DNA of 64,000 bases from Rhodoblastus acidophilus (GCF_009720655.1 NZ_WNKS01000021.1:1-64000); one strand, 5' to 3'. Positions 24,674 through 33,608 are shown, counted from the first letter of the stretch. Made by a program: numbers and translations. The notes: a model not told the origin generated them from the letters alone.

Positions 24674-25276
24674 CTAAAACTCGTGCGGCAGATCGCGCCG
24701 TGGATGGGCCTCGGCCGCATAGGCGGCGCGCAATGCCGGGAGGATGTCCTCGACCTCGTCGCAGACCAGATAGCGGGCCTCATAGGGCCGGCGAATGAAG
24801 CCGCTTTCGCGCATATGGTCGAGCAGCACGAGCAGCGGCCCCCAAAAACCCTGGAGGTCGGCGATCAAGACCGGCTTGTCGTGCCGACCGAGCTGCACCC
24901 AGGTCAATTGCTCCACCAGTTCCTCCAGCGTGCCGACGCCGCCGGGAAAAGCGACGAAGGCGTCCGCCTTCTCGAACATCAGCCGTTTGCGCGAATGCAT
25001 GTCGTCGACGACGAGCAGCTCCTGCACCGCTTCGAGCATGTGCTCGCGCCGGGCCAAAAAGCCCGGAATGATTCCGGTGACGCGGCCGCCCGCCTCCAGC
25101 GTCGCGCGCGCGATCGCGCCCATCAGCCCGAGATTTCCGCCGCCATAGACCAGCCCAACGCCGTTTTCGGCGAGAATGCCGCCAAACCGCTCGGCCGCCC
25201 GCATGAAAGCGGGATCGTGGCCCGGAGAAGAGCCGCAGTAAACACAGATGTTTGCGATCGCGGCCAAACCTGTCAT
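24674..25276 (-). CDS. LOG-family protein (TIGR00730, cytokinin riboside-monophosphate phosphoribohydrolase-like)
   Basis: LOG enzymes hydrolyse nucleoside 5'-monophosphates to free base plus ribose-5-phosphate. The 200-aa Rossmann protein has ICVYCGSSPG, GLVYGGGNLGLMGAIA, the SRKRLMFEKADAFVAFPGG substrate segment and the PGGVGTLEEL signature. Whether the substrate is a cytokinin or a general purine nucleotide cannot be told from sequence. It is divergent from pepN. Confidence 0.9.
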   Translation of the reverse strand: MTGLAAIANICVYCGSSPGHDPAFMRAAERFGGILAENGVGLVYGGGNLGLMGAIARATLEAGGRVTGIIPGFLARREHMLEAVQELLVVDDMHSRKRLMFEKADAFVAFPGGVGTLEELVEQLTWVQLGRHDKPVLIADLQGFWGPLLVLLDHMRESGFIRRPYEARYLVCDEVEDILPALRAAYAAEAHPRRDLPHEF

Positions 25277-25434
25277 GCCCTTCCTCGTGTCGAATGCCTT
25301 CTTGCCGTTTTGGCGGGCGCCGCGTCAAGGATGCCTAAAATTTCCCATATCGGCATCGCAAATCTTTTGGAGAATGGCCATTTTCGCTCGGCAACGCTAA
25401 GAAGCACCCTTCTCGTCCGCAGCAAGAGCCTTGC

Positions 25435-28095
25435 ATGTCCGCGCACTCCGATTCCGCCGCCCCCGCCCCGGTCCGCCTCGCCGACTATCGACCGACCGAT
25501 TACCTCATCGACACGGTCGATCTCGATTTCCGGCTGGACGCGACGGCGACGCGGGTGGTCTCGCGCCTGCGCCTGCGCCCCAATCCGGCGGGGCGGGCCG
25601 GCGCGCCGCTGGTTCTCGACGGCGGCGGCCTCAAGCCGTTGCGCGCCAGCCTCGACAACCTGCCGCTCGACCTCGCCGCCGTGGCGACGCCGGATCGCCT
25701 GACCATCGCCGAACCGCCGCAGCGCCCCTTCACGCTCGAGGTGGAAACCGAACTCGACCCCTCCTCCAACACGCAGCTCGAGGGCCTTTACCGCTCCAAC
25801 GGAACGTTTTGCACGCAGTGCGAGGCCGAAGGTTTTCGGCGCATCACCTATTATCTCGACCGCCCCGACGTGATGGCGGTGTTCACCACGCGCGTCGAGG
25901 CGTCGAAGGAAGAGGCGCCGATCCTGCTGTCGAATGGCAATCCGGTGGAGTCGGGCGCCTCCGGGCCGGGCCGCCACTACGCCATCTGGCATGACCCCCA
26001 TCCCAAACCCTGCTACCTCTTCGCTTTGGTCGGCGGCGATCTCGGCTCCATCGAGGAAGACTTCACCACGACTTCAGGCCGAAAGGTCAAGCTCGCCATT
26101 CACGTGGAAAAGGGCAAGGAGCACCGCGCCCATTACGCAATGGAAAGCCTTGTTCACGCCATGCGCTGGGACGAATTCGTCTACGGCCGCGAATATGACC
26201 TGGACGTGTTCAACATCGTCGCCGTGTCCGACTTCACCATGGGCGCCATGGAGAACAAGGGTTTAAATATTTTCAACGACAAATACATCCTCGCCATCGC
26301 CGAAACCGCGACCGACGCCGATTACGCCCATATCGAAAGCGTGGTCGCCCACGAATATTTTCATAACTGGACCGGCAACCGCATCACCTGCCGCGACTGG
26401 TTCCAGCTCTGCCTCAAGGAAGGCCTGACCGTCTATCGCGACCAGGAATTTTCCGGCGACCAGCGTTCGCGCGCCGTGCAGCGCATCAGCGATGTCCGCG
26501 CCCTGCGCGCGGCGCAGTTCCCCGAGGACGCCGGGCCGCTGGCCCATAACGTCCGCCCGGATACTTACTGCGAGATCAACAATTTCTACACGGCGACCAT
26601 CTACGAGAAGGGCGCGGAAATCATCCGCATGCTGCGCGCCCTGATCGGCCACGACGCCTATCACGCCGGCATGGCGCTCTACTTCGAGCGGTTCGACGGC
26701 AAGGCCGCCACGATCGAGGATTTCTTGGGCTGCTTTGCCGAATCCTCCGGTCGCGACCTCGGCGATTTCGCGCGCTGGTACGCGCAAGCCGGGACGCCGC
26801 GCGTGCATGTGACCGGCGTTTTCGACGCGCAGGCCAAGACCTACACGCTGCGCTTGAGCCAGAGCACGCCGCCCACGCCCGGCCAGACCGAGAAAAAGCC
26901 GCTGCCCATGCCGATCCGCATCGGCCTGATCGGCCGCGACGGCGCCGAAATTCCGCTGGTCCAGGATCACGCGCACAATTGGCGCGAGGAAAAATTCGGC
27001 GTGTTCGAGCTTGCCGGGCCTGAGCGGACCATCGTCTTCAAGGACGTGCCGACGCCGCCGGTCGCTTCGGTCAACCGCCGCTTTTCGGCCGCCGTCATCC
27101 TTGAACAGGAGCTTTCCGAGGATGACCTGCTGCTGTTGATGGCGCATGACAGCGACCCCTTCAACAAATGGCAGGCGGCGCAGAGTCTCGCCAGCCGGCT
27201 GATGATCCGCTCCACCGCCGCCATTCGCGCCGGGGAAATGCCCGAATTTTCAGACCTTTTCGCGCTGGCGCTGGCCGACGCGCTCGAACATTACGAGACC
27301 GACCCCGCCTTCGCCGCGCAAATGGCCGCGCTGCCCACCGAAAACGACCTCGCCCGCGACATCGGGACCGATGTCGATCCCGAGGCCATCTTCCTGGCGC
27401 GCAAGGCTCTTCGCGACGGCGTCGGGCGTTTGTTGTCGCAGCGCCTGCTCACCCTCTACGACAAGTTGCAATCCGACGCCCCCTATTCGCCGGACGCCGC
27501 CAGCGCCGGGCGCCGCGCCCTGCGCAACGCCTGCCTGGATCTCTACGCCGCCGGCAATCATTCCGACGGCGCCGAGATCGCCCTGTCGCAGTTCCAGCGC
27601 GCCACCAACATGACCGACAAGATGGGCGCGCTGTCCGTGCTGAGCCGGCTGCCGACGCCGGCCCGCGAAAAGGCGATGGAATCCTTCTACCGCGCCCATT
27701 GCGATGAGCCGCTGATCATCGACAAGTGGTTCTCGCTGCAGGCGACCATTCCCGAGCCGGACACCTTGTCCCGCGTCAAGCGTCTGACCAAGGTCCACGC
27801 GTTCAACATCGCCACGCCCAACCGCGTCTACGCGCTGATCGGCGCCTTCGCCAACGGCAATCCCTATTGCTTCAACGATGTCAGCGGCGAGGGCTACCAG
27901 TTCGTCGCCGATCTCGCGCTGCAGGCCGACGGGGTGAATCCGCAAGTCGCGGCGCGGCTCTTGTCGGCGTTCCGCTCCTGGCGCAACCTGGAGGCCGGCC
28001 GCCGCGCGCTCGCCGAACAGGCGCTCAGGAAAGTGCTTGAGACCACGAAGCTTTCGCCAGACTTGCGCGATATAGCGCAGCGTGCGCTTGCGTGA
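25435..28095 (+). CDS. pepN: Aminopeptidase N (M1 family)
   Basis: PepN is a cytosolic zinc aminopeptidase that finishes breakdown of peptides. The 886-aa protein follows the bacterial PepN plan: N-terminal beta domain, GAMENKGLNIF exopeptidase motif (about 270), HEYFHNWTGNRITCRDWFQLCLKEGLT (about 306) that supplies HExxH plus the third zinc ligand Glu, a conserved Tyr in NNFYTATIYEKGAE, and a C-terminal helical superhelix. The size matches E. coli PepN (870). No signal peptide is present. Confidence 0.97.
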   Translation: MSAHSDSAAPAPVRLADYRPTDYLIDTVDLDFRLDATATRVVSRLRLRPNPAGRAGAPLVLDGGGLKPLRASLDNLPLDLAAVATPDRLTIAEPPQRPFTLEVETELDPSSNTQLEGLYRSNGTFCTQCEAEGFRRITYYLDRPDVMAVFTTRVEASKEEAPILLSNGNPVESGASGPGRHYAIWHDPHPKPCYLFALVGGDLGSIEEDFTTTSGRKVKLAIHVEKGKEHRAHYAMESLVHAMRWDEFVYGREYDLDVFNIVAVSDFTMGAMENKGLNIFNDKYILAIAETATDADYAHIESVVAHEYFHNWTGNRITCRDWFQLCLKEGLTVYRDQEFSGDQRSRAVQRISDVRALRAAQFPEDAGPLAHNVRPDTYCEINNFYTATIYEKGAEIIRMLRALIGHDAYHAGMALYFERFDGKAATIEDFLGCFAESSGRDLGDFARWYAQAGTPRVHVTGVFDAQAKTYTLRLSQSTPPTPGQTEKKPLPMPIRIGLIGRDGAEIPLVQDHAHNWREEKFGVFELAGPERTIVFKDVPTPPVASVNRRFSAAVILEQELSEDDLLLLMAHDSDPFNKWQAAQSLASRLMIRSTAAIRAGEMPEFSDLFALALADALEHYETDPAFAAQMAALPTENDLARDIGTDVDPEAIFLARKALRDGVGRLLSQRLLTLYDKLQSDAPYSPDAASAGRRALRNACLDLYAAGNHSDGAEIALSQFQRATNMTDKMGALSVLSRLPTPAREKAMESFYRAHCDEPLIIDKWFSLQATIPEPDTLSRVKRLTKVHAFNIATPNRVYALIGAFANGNPYCFNDVSGEGYQFVADLALQADGVNPQVAARLLSAFRSWRNLEAGRRALAEQALRKVLETTKLSPDLRDIAQRALA

Positions 28096-28111
28096 GCGCG
28101 TATCAGTACGG

Positions 28112-28154
28112 AGAAGCGGACAGGCGTTTATACGCAACGTCACGTTCCGCTTCT
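28112..28154 (+). terminator. Possible terminator hairpin after pepN
   Basis: AGAAGCGGA (28112-28120) pairs with TCCGCTTCT (28146-28154) around a loop that itself holds GCGT-TTAT-ACGC. A short TTGT follows, and a longer T-run at about 28169. Efficiency is uncertain. Confidence 0.4.
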
Positions 28155-28295
28155 TTGTGGACACGGTTTTTTTTTCGCGAACACCTGGATCTTACGCTAG
28201 GTTAGGCCGATAGCGGACCGGCATGCAGCTGACGCGTTGCCGCTCGGTTTTAGCTGGTTTACTAAAAATTTACTCTGGACAAAAAGCCGCCGCGG

Positions 28296-28365
28296 GACTC
28301 AGATAAGGGTGATTCGTGAGCAGTGTGCGTCGCTCAGATTCACCCCAAAATTCAGCAGTCGATTC
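28296..28365. promoter_or_regulatory. Cluster of four GANTC sites before the PleC/DivJ-like kinase
   Basis: GACTC 28296-28300, GATTC 28311-28315, GATTC 28337-28341 and GATTC 28361-28365 occur within 70 bp, the last 19 bp before the start codon. GANTC is the target of the cell-cycle methylase CcrM in this bacterial class. Such a density in a GC-rich sequence suggests methylation-dependent expression, which is inference. Confidence 0.6.
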
Positions 28366-28383
28366 CCCCGACGGGAGCCCTTC

Positions 28384-30756
28384 ATGGCGCGTGCGAACGC
28401 GGCAACATCGTCCTTTTGCCTGGACACACCGACATCAGGAATGTTCGCCGCTTCGCGCAACGCGGGGGGCCAGAGACCGGCCGCGACCCCGCCGGTCGTT
28501 GACGCCCCTGCGCCCCGCAAACCTGCCCGCGTCCCCTCGCCCAAACCCTCCCGCGTCGAGCCGACGCTGCGCCGCGTCGTCCCCATCGCGGCCGTGCTGT
28601 TCCTGCTGCTGCTGCTGAGCCTCGCCATCGACGCCACGCTGGGGACCTACTATCAGGTTGAGCCGGAGGCTCTCGCCGAACTCGAAACCATCGGCCAGCT
28701 CGCCGCCGACGACATCCATGCGGCGCTGCGCCGCGCCGAGCCCGGCGCGCCCCCCTCGGTCGTGCTCGGCTCCGCCCGCCGCCACGTTTTTGCTCGCGGC
28801 CGTTCGGTCATGCTGACGGATCGCGAGGGTCAGATCGTCGCCGCCTCGCCGGAGGGCGCGGCCCATGGCGCGCTCGCCGCCCGGCTCGGCGGCGCGCCGC
28901 TCGCGGTCCTCGGCGAAAAAGCCGGCGCCATGCGCATTTCGGGACCGAACGGCGACCTGCTCGCCTCCGTGCGCAATCTCGAAGGACCGTTCGGCCAGAT
29001 CGCCGTGGTGCAGCCGCTCGAACAGGCCTTCGCCGAATGGCGCGCCAGCGCCTTGCGCACCGTGCTGTTGCTGCTCGCCACCTCCGGCATGCTCGGCCTG
29101 CTCGGCTTCGCCTTCTACACCCAGGCCCGCCGCGCCGCGCAAGCCGAAGCCGAGCGCGCCCGCATCCGCGCCCGCATGGACGCGGCGCTGGACCGCGGCC
29201 GTTGCGGCCTGTGGGACTGGAATCTCGCCACCGGCCGCATCCACTGGTCGGAATCGATGTATGACCTGCTGAGCATGCCGTCGCGCGAGGAATTCCTGTC
29301 GTTCGGCGAGATTCGCGCCCTGCTCCACCCCGAGGACGGCGATCTCGTCGGCATCGCCGAGGATTTGACCGCCGGCCGGCTGGAAACTGTCGATCACGCC
29401 TTCCGCATGCGCAACGCCAACGGCGCCTTCGTCTGGCTGCGCGCCCGCGCCCAGGTGATCCGCGACGCCGCCGACGGCCAACCGCATCTGGTCGGGATCG
29501 CCATCGACATTTCCGAGGAAAAGCGCCTCGCCGAGCGCAGCGCCGCCTCGGATCGCCGCTTGCGCGACGCCGTGGAAACGATTTCCGCCGCCTTCGTGCT
29601 GTGGGACGAGCACAACCGTCTCGTGCTCTGCAATTCCAAGTTCCAGCGCCTGCATGGCCTCAGCGACGCCTGCGTCGCCGCCGGCGCCACCTACGCGCAG
29701 GTCATGGCGCATTCCCAGCCCGTCGTTCAGGAAAGCGAAACGGTTCACGACGCCGATGGCGGCGGGCGCGTCTACGAGGCCCGCCTCGCCGACGGCCGCT
29801 GGCTGCAAATCAACGAGCGCCGCACCAAGGACGGCGGCTACGTCTCGGTCGGCGCCGACATTTCCGACCTGAAGCGGCACGAACAAGGCCTCCTGGAGGG
29901 CGAGCGCAAGCTGATGGCGACCATCGCCGACCTGCGCAAATCCCGGCAGACCCTTGAACTCCAGGCGCAGCAGCTCGCCGAACTGGCTGAGCGTTATCTG
30001 GAGCAGAAGGCGGCCGCCGAGTCCGCCAACCGCGCCAAGAGCCATTTTTTGGCCAACATGAGCCACGAGTTGCGCACGCCCCTGACCCACATCATCGGTT
30101 TTGCCGAGATGATGGAGAATCAGATCTTTGGCGACATCGGCCATGCCCGCTATCTCGGCTATGCCGGCGACATCCGGAAATCCGGCGAATATTTGCGCGC
30201 CGTGATCGGCGACGTGCTGGAAATGTCCCGGCTGGAGGCCGGCGTGGTCGCGCTGGCGGCGCGCGAATTCGATTTCGCGCCGGCGCTCGACCGGGCGATC
30301 GAAGCGTTTTCCGCCTGCGCCGAGGCCAAGCAGGTCACCCTGTCCCTCGAATCCTCCGGGAGCGAGACGGCTTATGCCGACACCGAGGCTTTCGACAAGA
30401 TTCTCGACACGCTGCTCAAGAATGCGCTCAAGTTCACGCCGCAGGGCGGGCGCGTGACCCTGCGCGGGCGCTGCGAGGCCGCGGGCTGCGAGATCGTCGT
30501 GGAAGACAGCGGCTGCGGCATGAGCGCCCAGGAGATCGAGCAGGCCTGCCACCCGTTTGAACAAACCTCGCCGCTGATGGAAGACGGCATGAAAGGGCCG
30601 GGGCTCGGTCTGTCGATCGCCCGCTCGCTGGTCGAACTGCACGGCGGCCGGCTGCAGATCGAATCGGCGCCGGGTCAGGGCGCGCGGGTGCGCTTCGCCC
30701 TGCCCGGCCCCCGCCACGCCAGCGCCGAAAAGATCGCGCTCACCACCGCGGCCTAA
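28384..30756 (+). CDS. PAS-domain sensor histidine kinase, PleC/DivJ-like
   Basis: The 790-aa protein has a proline-rich N-terminus, a membrane segment (about 64-84), a periplasmic domain and a second membrane segment (about 225-247). Two PAS-type domains follow (about 265-385 with the PAC end VGIAIDISEEKRL, and about 395-495 ending VGADISDLKR), then a coiled coil and HisKA with SHFLANMSHELRTPLTHIIGFAEMM (His561). The HATPase has NALKFTP, DSGCGM and GPGLGLSIARSLVELHGG. The HisKA sequence resembles the PleC/DivJ/PdhS group that phosphorylates DivK/PleD. No response regulator is adjacent. ATG 28384 is chosen for its position after the GANTC cluster. Confidence 0.88.
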   Translation: MARANAATSSFCLDTPTSGMFAASRNAGGQRPAATPPVVDAPAPRKPARVPSPKPSRVEPTLRRVVPIAAVLFLLLLLSLAIDATLGTYYQVEPEALAELETIGQLAADDIHAALRRAEPGAPPSVVLGSARRHVFARGRSVMLTDREGQIVAASPEGAAHGALAARLGGAPLAVLGEKAGAMRISGPNGDLLASVRNLEGPFGQIAVVQPLEQAFAEWRASALRTVLLLLATSGMLGLLGFAFYTQARRAAQAEAERARIRARMDAALDRGRCGLWDWNLATGRIHWSESMYDLLSMPSREEFLSFGEIRALLHPEDGDLVGIAEDLTAGRLETVDHAFRMRNANGAFVWLRARAQVIRDAADGQPHLVGIAIDISEEKRLAERSAASDRRLRDAVETISAAFVLWDEHNRLVLCNSKFQRLHGLSDACVAAGATYAQVMAHSQPVVQESETVHDADGGGRVYEARLADGRWLQINERRTKDGGYVSVGADISDLKRHEQGLLEGERKLMATIADLRKSRQTLELQAQQLAELAERYLEQKAAAESANRAKSHFLANMSHELRTPLTHIIGFAEMMENQIFGDIGHARYLGYAGDIRKSGEYLRAVIGDVLEMSRLEAGVVALAAREFDFAPALDRAIEAFSACAEAKQVTLSLESSGSETAYADTEAFDKILDTLLKNALKFTPQGGRVTLRGRCEAAGCEIVVEDSGCGMSAQEIEQACHPFEQTSPLMEDGMKGPGLGLSIARSLVELHGGRLQIESAPGQGARVRFALPGPRHASAEKIALTTAA

Positions 30757-30757
30757 A

Positions 30758-30938
30758 GGGGACGGGATCGCATTGCGCGCTCCACTCCTGTTGATTGGGG
30801 CAGGCCAAAAGGGCGCGATGCTTCCCTGTCCCCAGCGGGAGCTTTTTTGGCTCGATGGCCGGGGACAGGAACGAATTGCGCCCCAGAATCGAGCGTTTCA
30901 CCGCGAGTCCGCAGCGCGCAATTCGATCCAATCCCCTT
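30758..30938. repeat. GGGGAC palindromic repeat, copy 1
   Basis: It begins GGGGACGGGATCGCATTGCG and ends with the imperfect inverse CGCAATTCGATCCAATCCCC. An internal inverted pair, GGGCGCGATGCTTCCCTG and CAGGAACGAATTGCGCCC, meets around GTCCCC/GGGGAC. It starts two bases after the kinase stop codon and ends three bases before the stop of the convergent pterin dehydratase gene, so it fills the whole gap. Related copies lie at 59672-59841 and, as a half copy, at 41270-41348. Confidence 0.85.
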
Positions 30939-30940
30939 CG

Positions 30941-31201
30941 TCACCCCCGCGCGGCGCGTGCGTAAACCGTCTCCATGCGGGCGGCGAGGGCAATGTCTTT
31001 TTCCGTCACGCCGCCAGCGTCGTGGGTCGTGAGTTCGACCCAAACCTTGTCGTAAATATTTTTCCATTCGGGGTGGTGGTCGACACGCTCGCAATAAAAG
31101 CCGACCTCGACCATGAAGGCCACGGCTTCGGAAAAGCCTGAAAAGCGGAAGCATTTTGACATTCGCTTTTCGTCTCCGCTCCACCCCTCCGGAAATCGCA
31201 T
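30941..31201 (-). CDS. Pterin-4a-carbinolamine dehydratase (PCD/DCoH family)
   Basis: PCD dehydrates 4a-hydroxytetrahydrobiopterin or acts in related pterin recycling. The 86-aa protein carries the active-site signature (E)xxxHHPxW as CERVDHHPEWKNIYDKV plus TTHDAGGVTEKDIALA. GGGAGGGAACC just before the ATG fixes the start. The N-terminus is about 10-15 residues shorter than common homologues, lacking the usual LxxLPGW stretch in part (EGWSG is present). No aromatic amino-acid hydroxylase is in the window. Confidence 0.88.
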   Translation of the reverse strand: MRFPEGWSGDEKRMSKCFRFSGFSEAVAFMVEVGFYCERVDHHPEWKNIYDKVWVELTTHDAGGVTEKDIALAARMETVYARAARG

Positions 31202-31276
31202 GGTTCCCTCCCCTTTGCGCCTGACGCGACAATGGCTAAAACGCGCCATCTTAACCCATGGATCGCCGCCGCCCTC

Positions 31277-32209
31277 ATGCGCCAAATACTCGCCCTCGCC
31301 CTGCTGCTGCTCGCCGCGCCCGCCTTCGCCCAGGGCGCTCAGGGGCTCGTCAACGAAACCGCCGTGACCGTGAACAACCGCTCGACGCCGGAACTCTGCG
31401 CCGAACGCGACAATGTGGCGCTGGAGTTCGTCTCGCCCGAGGTGCGTCACATGGAGGTGCAGGCGACCCACCCCTCCTATATCGGCATGATCCGCAACGA
31501 CCGCTGGGCGCCGGATTTTTCCGCCTGCAACATGCCGCACGGGGAAGGCGCGCTTCCGCGCAAAACGTTCTATGAATCGCCCACCCTGTGGCTGACCGGC
31601 CTGACCGATCCGGCTTTTTGGAGACCGGGGACCGTCCCCATAAGAGTGGGCGACCGCGTCGAGACCGGTTTCAATTACATCCAGCTCTGGATGCTGTTTC
31701 GCGAGCGCGCCGAGGAGGTGCTGGTCCTCTATCCCTCCGACGGCTATTGGCGGATTCGCCCGCTGCCGTTCGGCGACATGCGCTGGACCGCCTATGGCTC
31801 CTCCTTCCTGATCGGCCCCGTGGAAGTGCAGGACCGCCCGATCGTCGCGCTCAAGGACATCGTCTTCGATCCCGAGAAAAAGGCGTTCACGCTCAATTTC
31901 GCGCGCGGCGGCTCGGCGGTGGTGACGCTCAAGGCGGTCGACCAGGAGCATGTCGCGCTCGACGTCGCCTATTCCGGCGCCATGCCCGAAAAACTGCCCT
32001 TCGCCGCCATGCGATCCATGTATGTGAGCGAGAGCAACGCCGATGTCTCCGCCGTGGCGTGGCGGGTGAAGGACGGCGCCGGCTGGGGCGAATCCCCGAT
32101 CCTCTCCTGGAAGGGCGGGCAAGTCACCGAGCTTTGGGCCGGCCGCGCCACGCCGTCGCGGCACAATCAGTCCGCACCCGACATGATTTTTTCCCACTTC
32201 CGGCCCTGA
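31277..32209 (+). CDS. Hypothetical periplasmic protein, 310 aa
   Basis: Not recognised. A signal peptide (MRQILALALLLLAAPAFAQG) precedes a mostly beta domain with conserved-looking stretches RNDRWAPDFSACNMPHG, FNYIQLWMLF, VLVLYPSDGYWRIRPLPFG and YGSSFLIGPVE. An earlier ATG at 31232 would bury the signal peptide behind 15 residues. It ends 3 bp before the DUF1624 gene, so the two form an operon and may act together at the envelope. Confidence 0.6.
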   Translation: MRQILALALLLLAAPAFAQGAQGLVNETAVTVNNRSTPELCAERDNVALEFVSPEVRHMEVQATHPSYIGMIRNDRWAPDFSACNMPHGEGALPRKTFYESPTLWLTGLTDPAFWRPGTVPIRVGDRVETGFNYIQLWMLFRERAEEVLVLYPSDGYWRIRPLPFGDMRWTAYGSSFLIGPVEVQDRPIVALKDIVFDPEKKAFTLNFARGGSAVVTLKAVDQEHVALDVAYSGAMPEKLPFAAMRSMYVSESNADVSAVAWRVKDGAGWGESPILSWKGGQVTELWAGRATPSRHNQSAPDMIFSHFRP

Positions 32210-32212
32210 GCC

Positions 32213-33136
32213 ATGAGCCGGCGGCTGCCCTGGATCGACGCCGCGCGCGGCGGCGCGCTGCTGGCCATGGCCGCCTATCATTTGACCTGGGATTTGGCGG
32301 AATTCCACTGGATCGACGGTGCGGTCGTCGCCTCCCGCGCCTTCCATTTTCTTGGTCACGGCATCGCGGCGAGCTTTTTGGCGCTGTCTGGATACAGCCT
32401 GGCGCTGGCGCGTCGCGCGCGGGGAAAAACCCTTTGGCGCGATCCGCATTATTGGCGGCGCTGGGGGCAGATTGTCGCCGCGGCGGTCGCCGTCACGCTT
32501 GCAAGCTACCGGCTCTTTCCCGAGGCGCCGATCTTCTTCGGCATACTCCACTGCATCGCGCTGTCGAGCTTGATCGCCCTGCCGTTTGTCGAGGCGCCGG
32601 TCGCCGTGACGATTCTTGCCGCGGGATTGGCCTTCGCCGCGCCGCTACTGGCCTCTTCGCTGTTTGACGCGCCCCTCTGGTGGTGGACGGGGCTGTCGGC
32701 GATCAAGCCCGCCAGCAACGATTATCGGCCTTTGCTGCCATGGCTCGGGTTCATGCTTCTGGGGGTGGGGCTCGCTCGACTCCCCGCGCGTGCGGAGAGG
32801 GGGCCGGCGCAGCCCTTCATCAAGCCCCTCGCCCTCCTGGGGCGGCATTCCCTGGCCTTTTATCTGATCCACCAGCCGGTCCTCTATGGCGCGCTCGCCC
32901 TGATCGGCCCTCAGGCGGCGATCGACGAGGCCGGCTTCCTCGCCCAATGCGCGGCCCAATGCGCCGGCTCGGGGGTCGACGCCGCCCACTGCGAAGCCTC
33001 CTGCGGCTGCGTCGTCATGCGAGCGAAGAGCGCGGGACGTTGGCGCGCCCTCGCCTTGAACACACTCGATGAAGCGCAGAAGACGGCGACGCACGAGGAC
33101 GCCGTCGCCTGTTACGCGGACGCCGCCGCGCGCTGA
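32213..33136 (+). CDS. DUF1624 (heparan-alpha-glucosaminide N-acetyltransferase-like) membrane protein
   Basis: A 307-aa polytopic protein with the DUF1624/YeiB-like acyltransferase start RRLPWIDAARGGALLAMAAYHLTWDLAEF, LGHGIAASFLALSGYSLALARR and a GRHSLAFYLIHQPVLYG motif near 215-230. About seven membrane segments are visible. The last about 65 residues are soluble and hold six Cys (CAAQCAGSGVDAAHCEASCGC), an unusual Cys-rich tail. Acetyl transfer to an envelope sugar is inferred from the family only. Confidence 0.8.
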   Translation: MSRRLPWIDAARGGALLAMAAYHLTWDLAEFHWIDGAVVASRAFHFLGHGIAASFLALSGYSLALARRARGKTLWRDPHYWRRWGQIVAAAVAVTLASYRLFPEAPIFFGILHCIALSSLIALPFVEAPVAVTILAAGLAFAAPLLASSLFDAPLWWWTGLSAIKPASNDYRPLLPWLGFMLLGVGLARLPARAERGPAQPFIKPLALLGRHSLAFYLIHQPVLYGALALIGPQAAIDEAGFLAQCAAQCAGSGVDAAHCEASCGCVVMRAKSAGRWRALALNTLDEAQKTATHEDAVACYADAAAR

Positions 33137-33191
33137 ACAGCGAATCAAAATCAGTCAAAACTGAAAAATTTCAAATCATTCCCGTCAATCC

Positions 33192-33215
33192 GGGGAATCG
33201 CCTAGGCGAGTCCCC
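33192..33215. promoter_or_regulatory. Palindrome with paired GANTC sites upstream of the KGG gene
   Basis: GGGGAATCGCC-TA-GGCGAGTCCCC is a near-perfect palindrome in which each arm carries a GANTC word (33195-33199, 33208-33212). Two further GANTC sites lie at 33142-33146 and 33269-33273. It may be methylation-sensitive regulation of the KGG gene or of a transcript end; the sequence alone does not decide. Confidence 0.4.
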
Positions 33216-33339
33216 GAACTATTTTCGAAACGCAATCGGGGTCACGAATTTGTGATCGGGATAAGTGCGACTCGATGAAGCCGAAGCTGCGCTAGGCGCG
33301 TTTGAGGAGCATTGGTTCCGACACGCCCAGAGGATAACG

Positions 33340-33606
33340 ATGGAACACGCAGCACCCCCCAAGAAGTCCACCCGGGGCTTCGCCTCGATGGATCCGGAAA
33401 AGCAGCGCGCGATCGCGCGAAAAGGCGGCGAGAGCGTGCCGCGCGAGAAGCGCAGCTTTTCCCAGAACGCCAGTCTGGCCGCCGAAGCGGGCCGCAAGGG
33501 CGGCAAGAGCGTCAATCCGGGCAACCGCAGTTTCGCGCGCGACAAGGATCTCGCCAAGAGCGCGGGACGCAAGGGCGGTCGAGCCGCGCATCCCGGAAGC
33601 GAATGA
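33340..33606 (+). CDS. KGG-repeat stress-induced small protein
   Basis: The 88-aa basic, hydrophilic protein holds three KGG repeats: EKQRAIARKGGESV, NASLAAEAGRKGGKSV and KDLAKSAGRKGGRAA. This pattern (Con-10/GsiB/YciG type) is typical of small disordered proteins induced by general stress, desiccation or stationary phase. AGAGGA 6 nt before the ATG fixes the start. In this class such genes are often EcfG-dependent; no clear GGAAC-CGTT promoter was found here. A half copy of the 125-bp repeat follows the stop by 2 bp. Confidence 0.9.
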   Translation: MEHAAPPKKSTRGFASMDPEKQRAIARKGGESVPREKRSFSQNASLAAEAGRKGGKSVNPGNRSFARDKDLAKSAGRKGGRAAHPGSE

Positions 33607-33608
33607 GA

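Noticed and set aside
28435-30717. 760-codon minus-strand frame opposite the sensor kinase
   Set aside because: Same antisense composition; the kinase motifs on the plus strand are complete.
31618-31645. GGGGACCGTCCCC inside the periplasmic protein gene as a further GGGGAC repeat copy
   Set aside because: Only 13 bp match; no flanking repeat sequence, and it is ordinary coding sequence.
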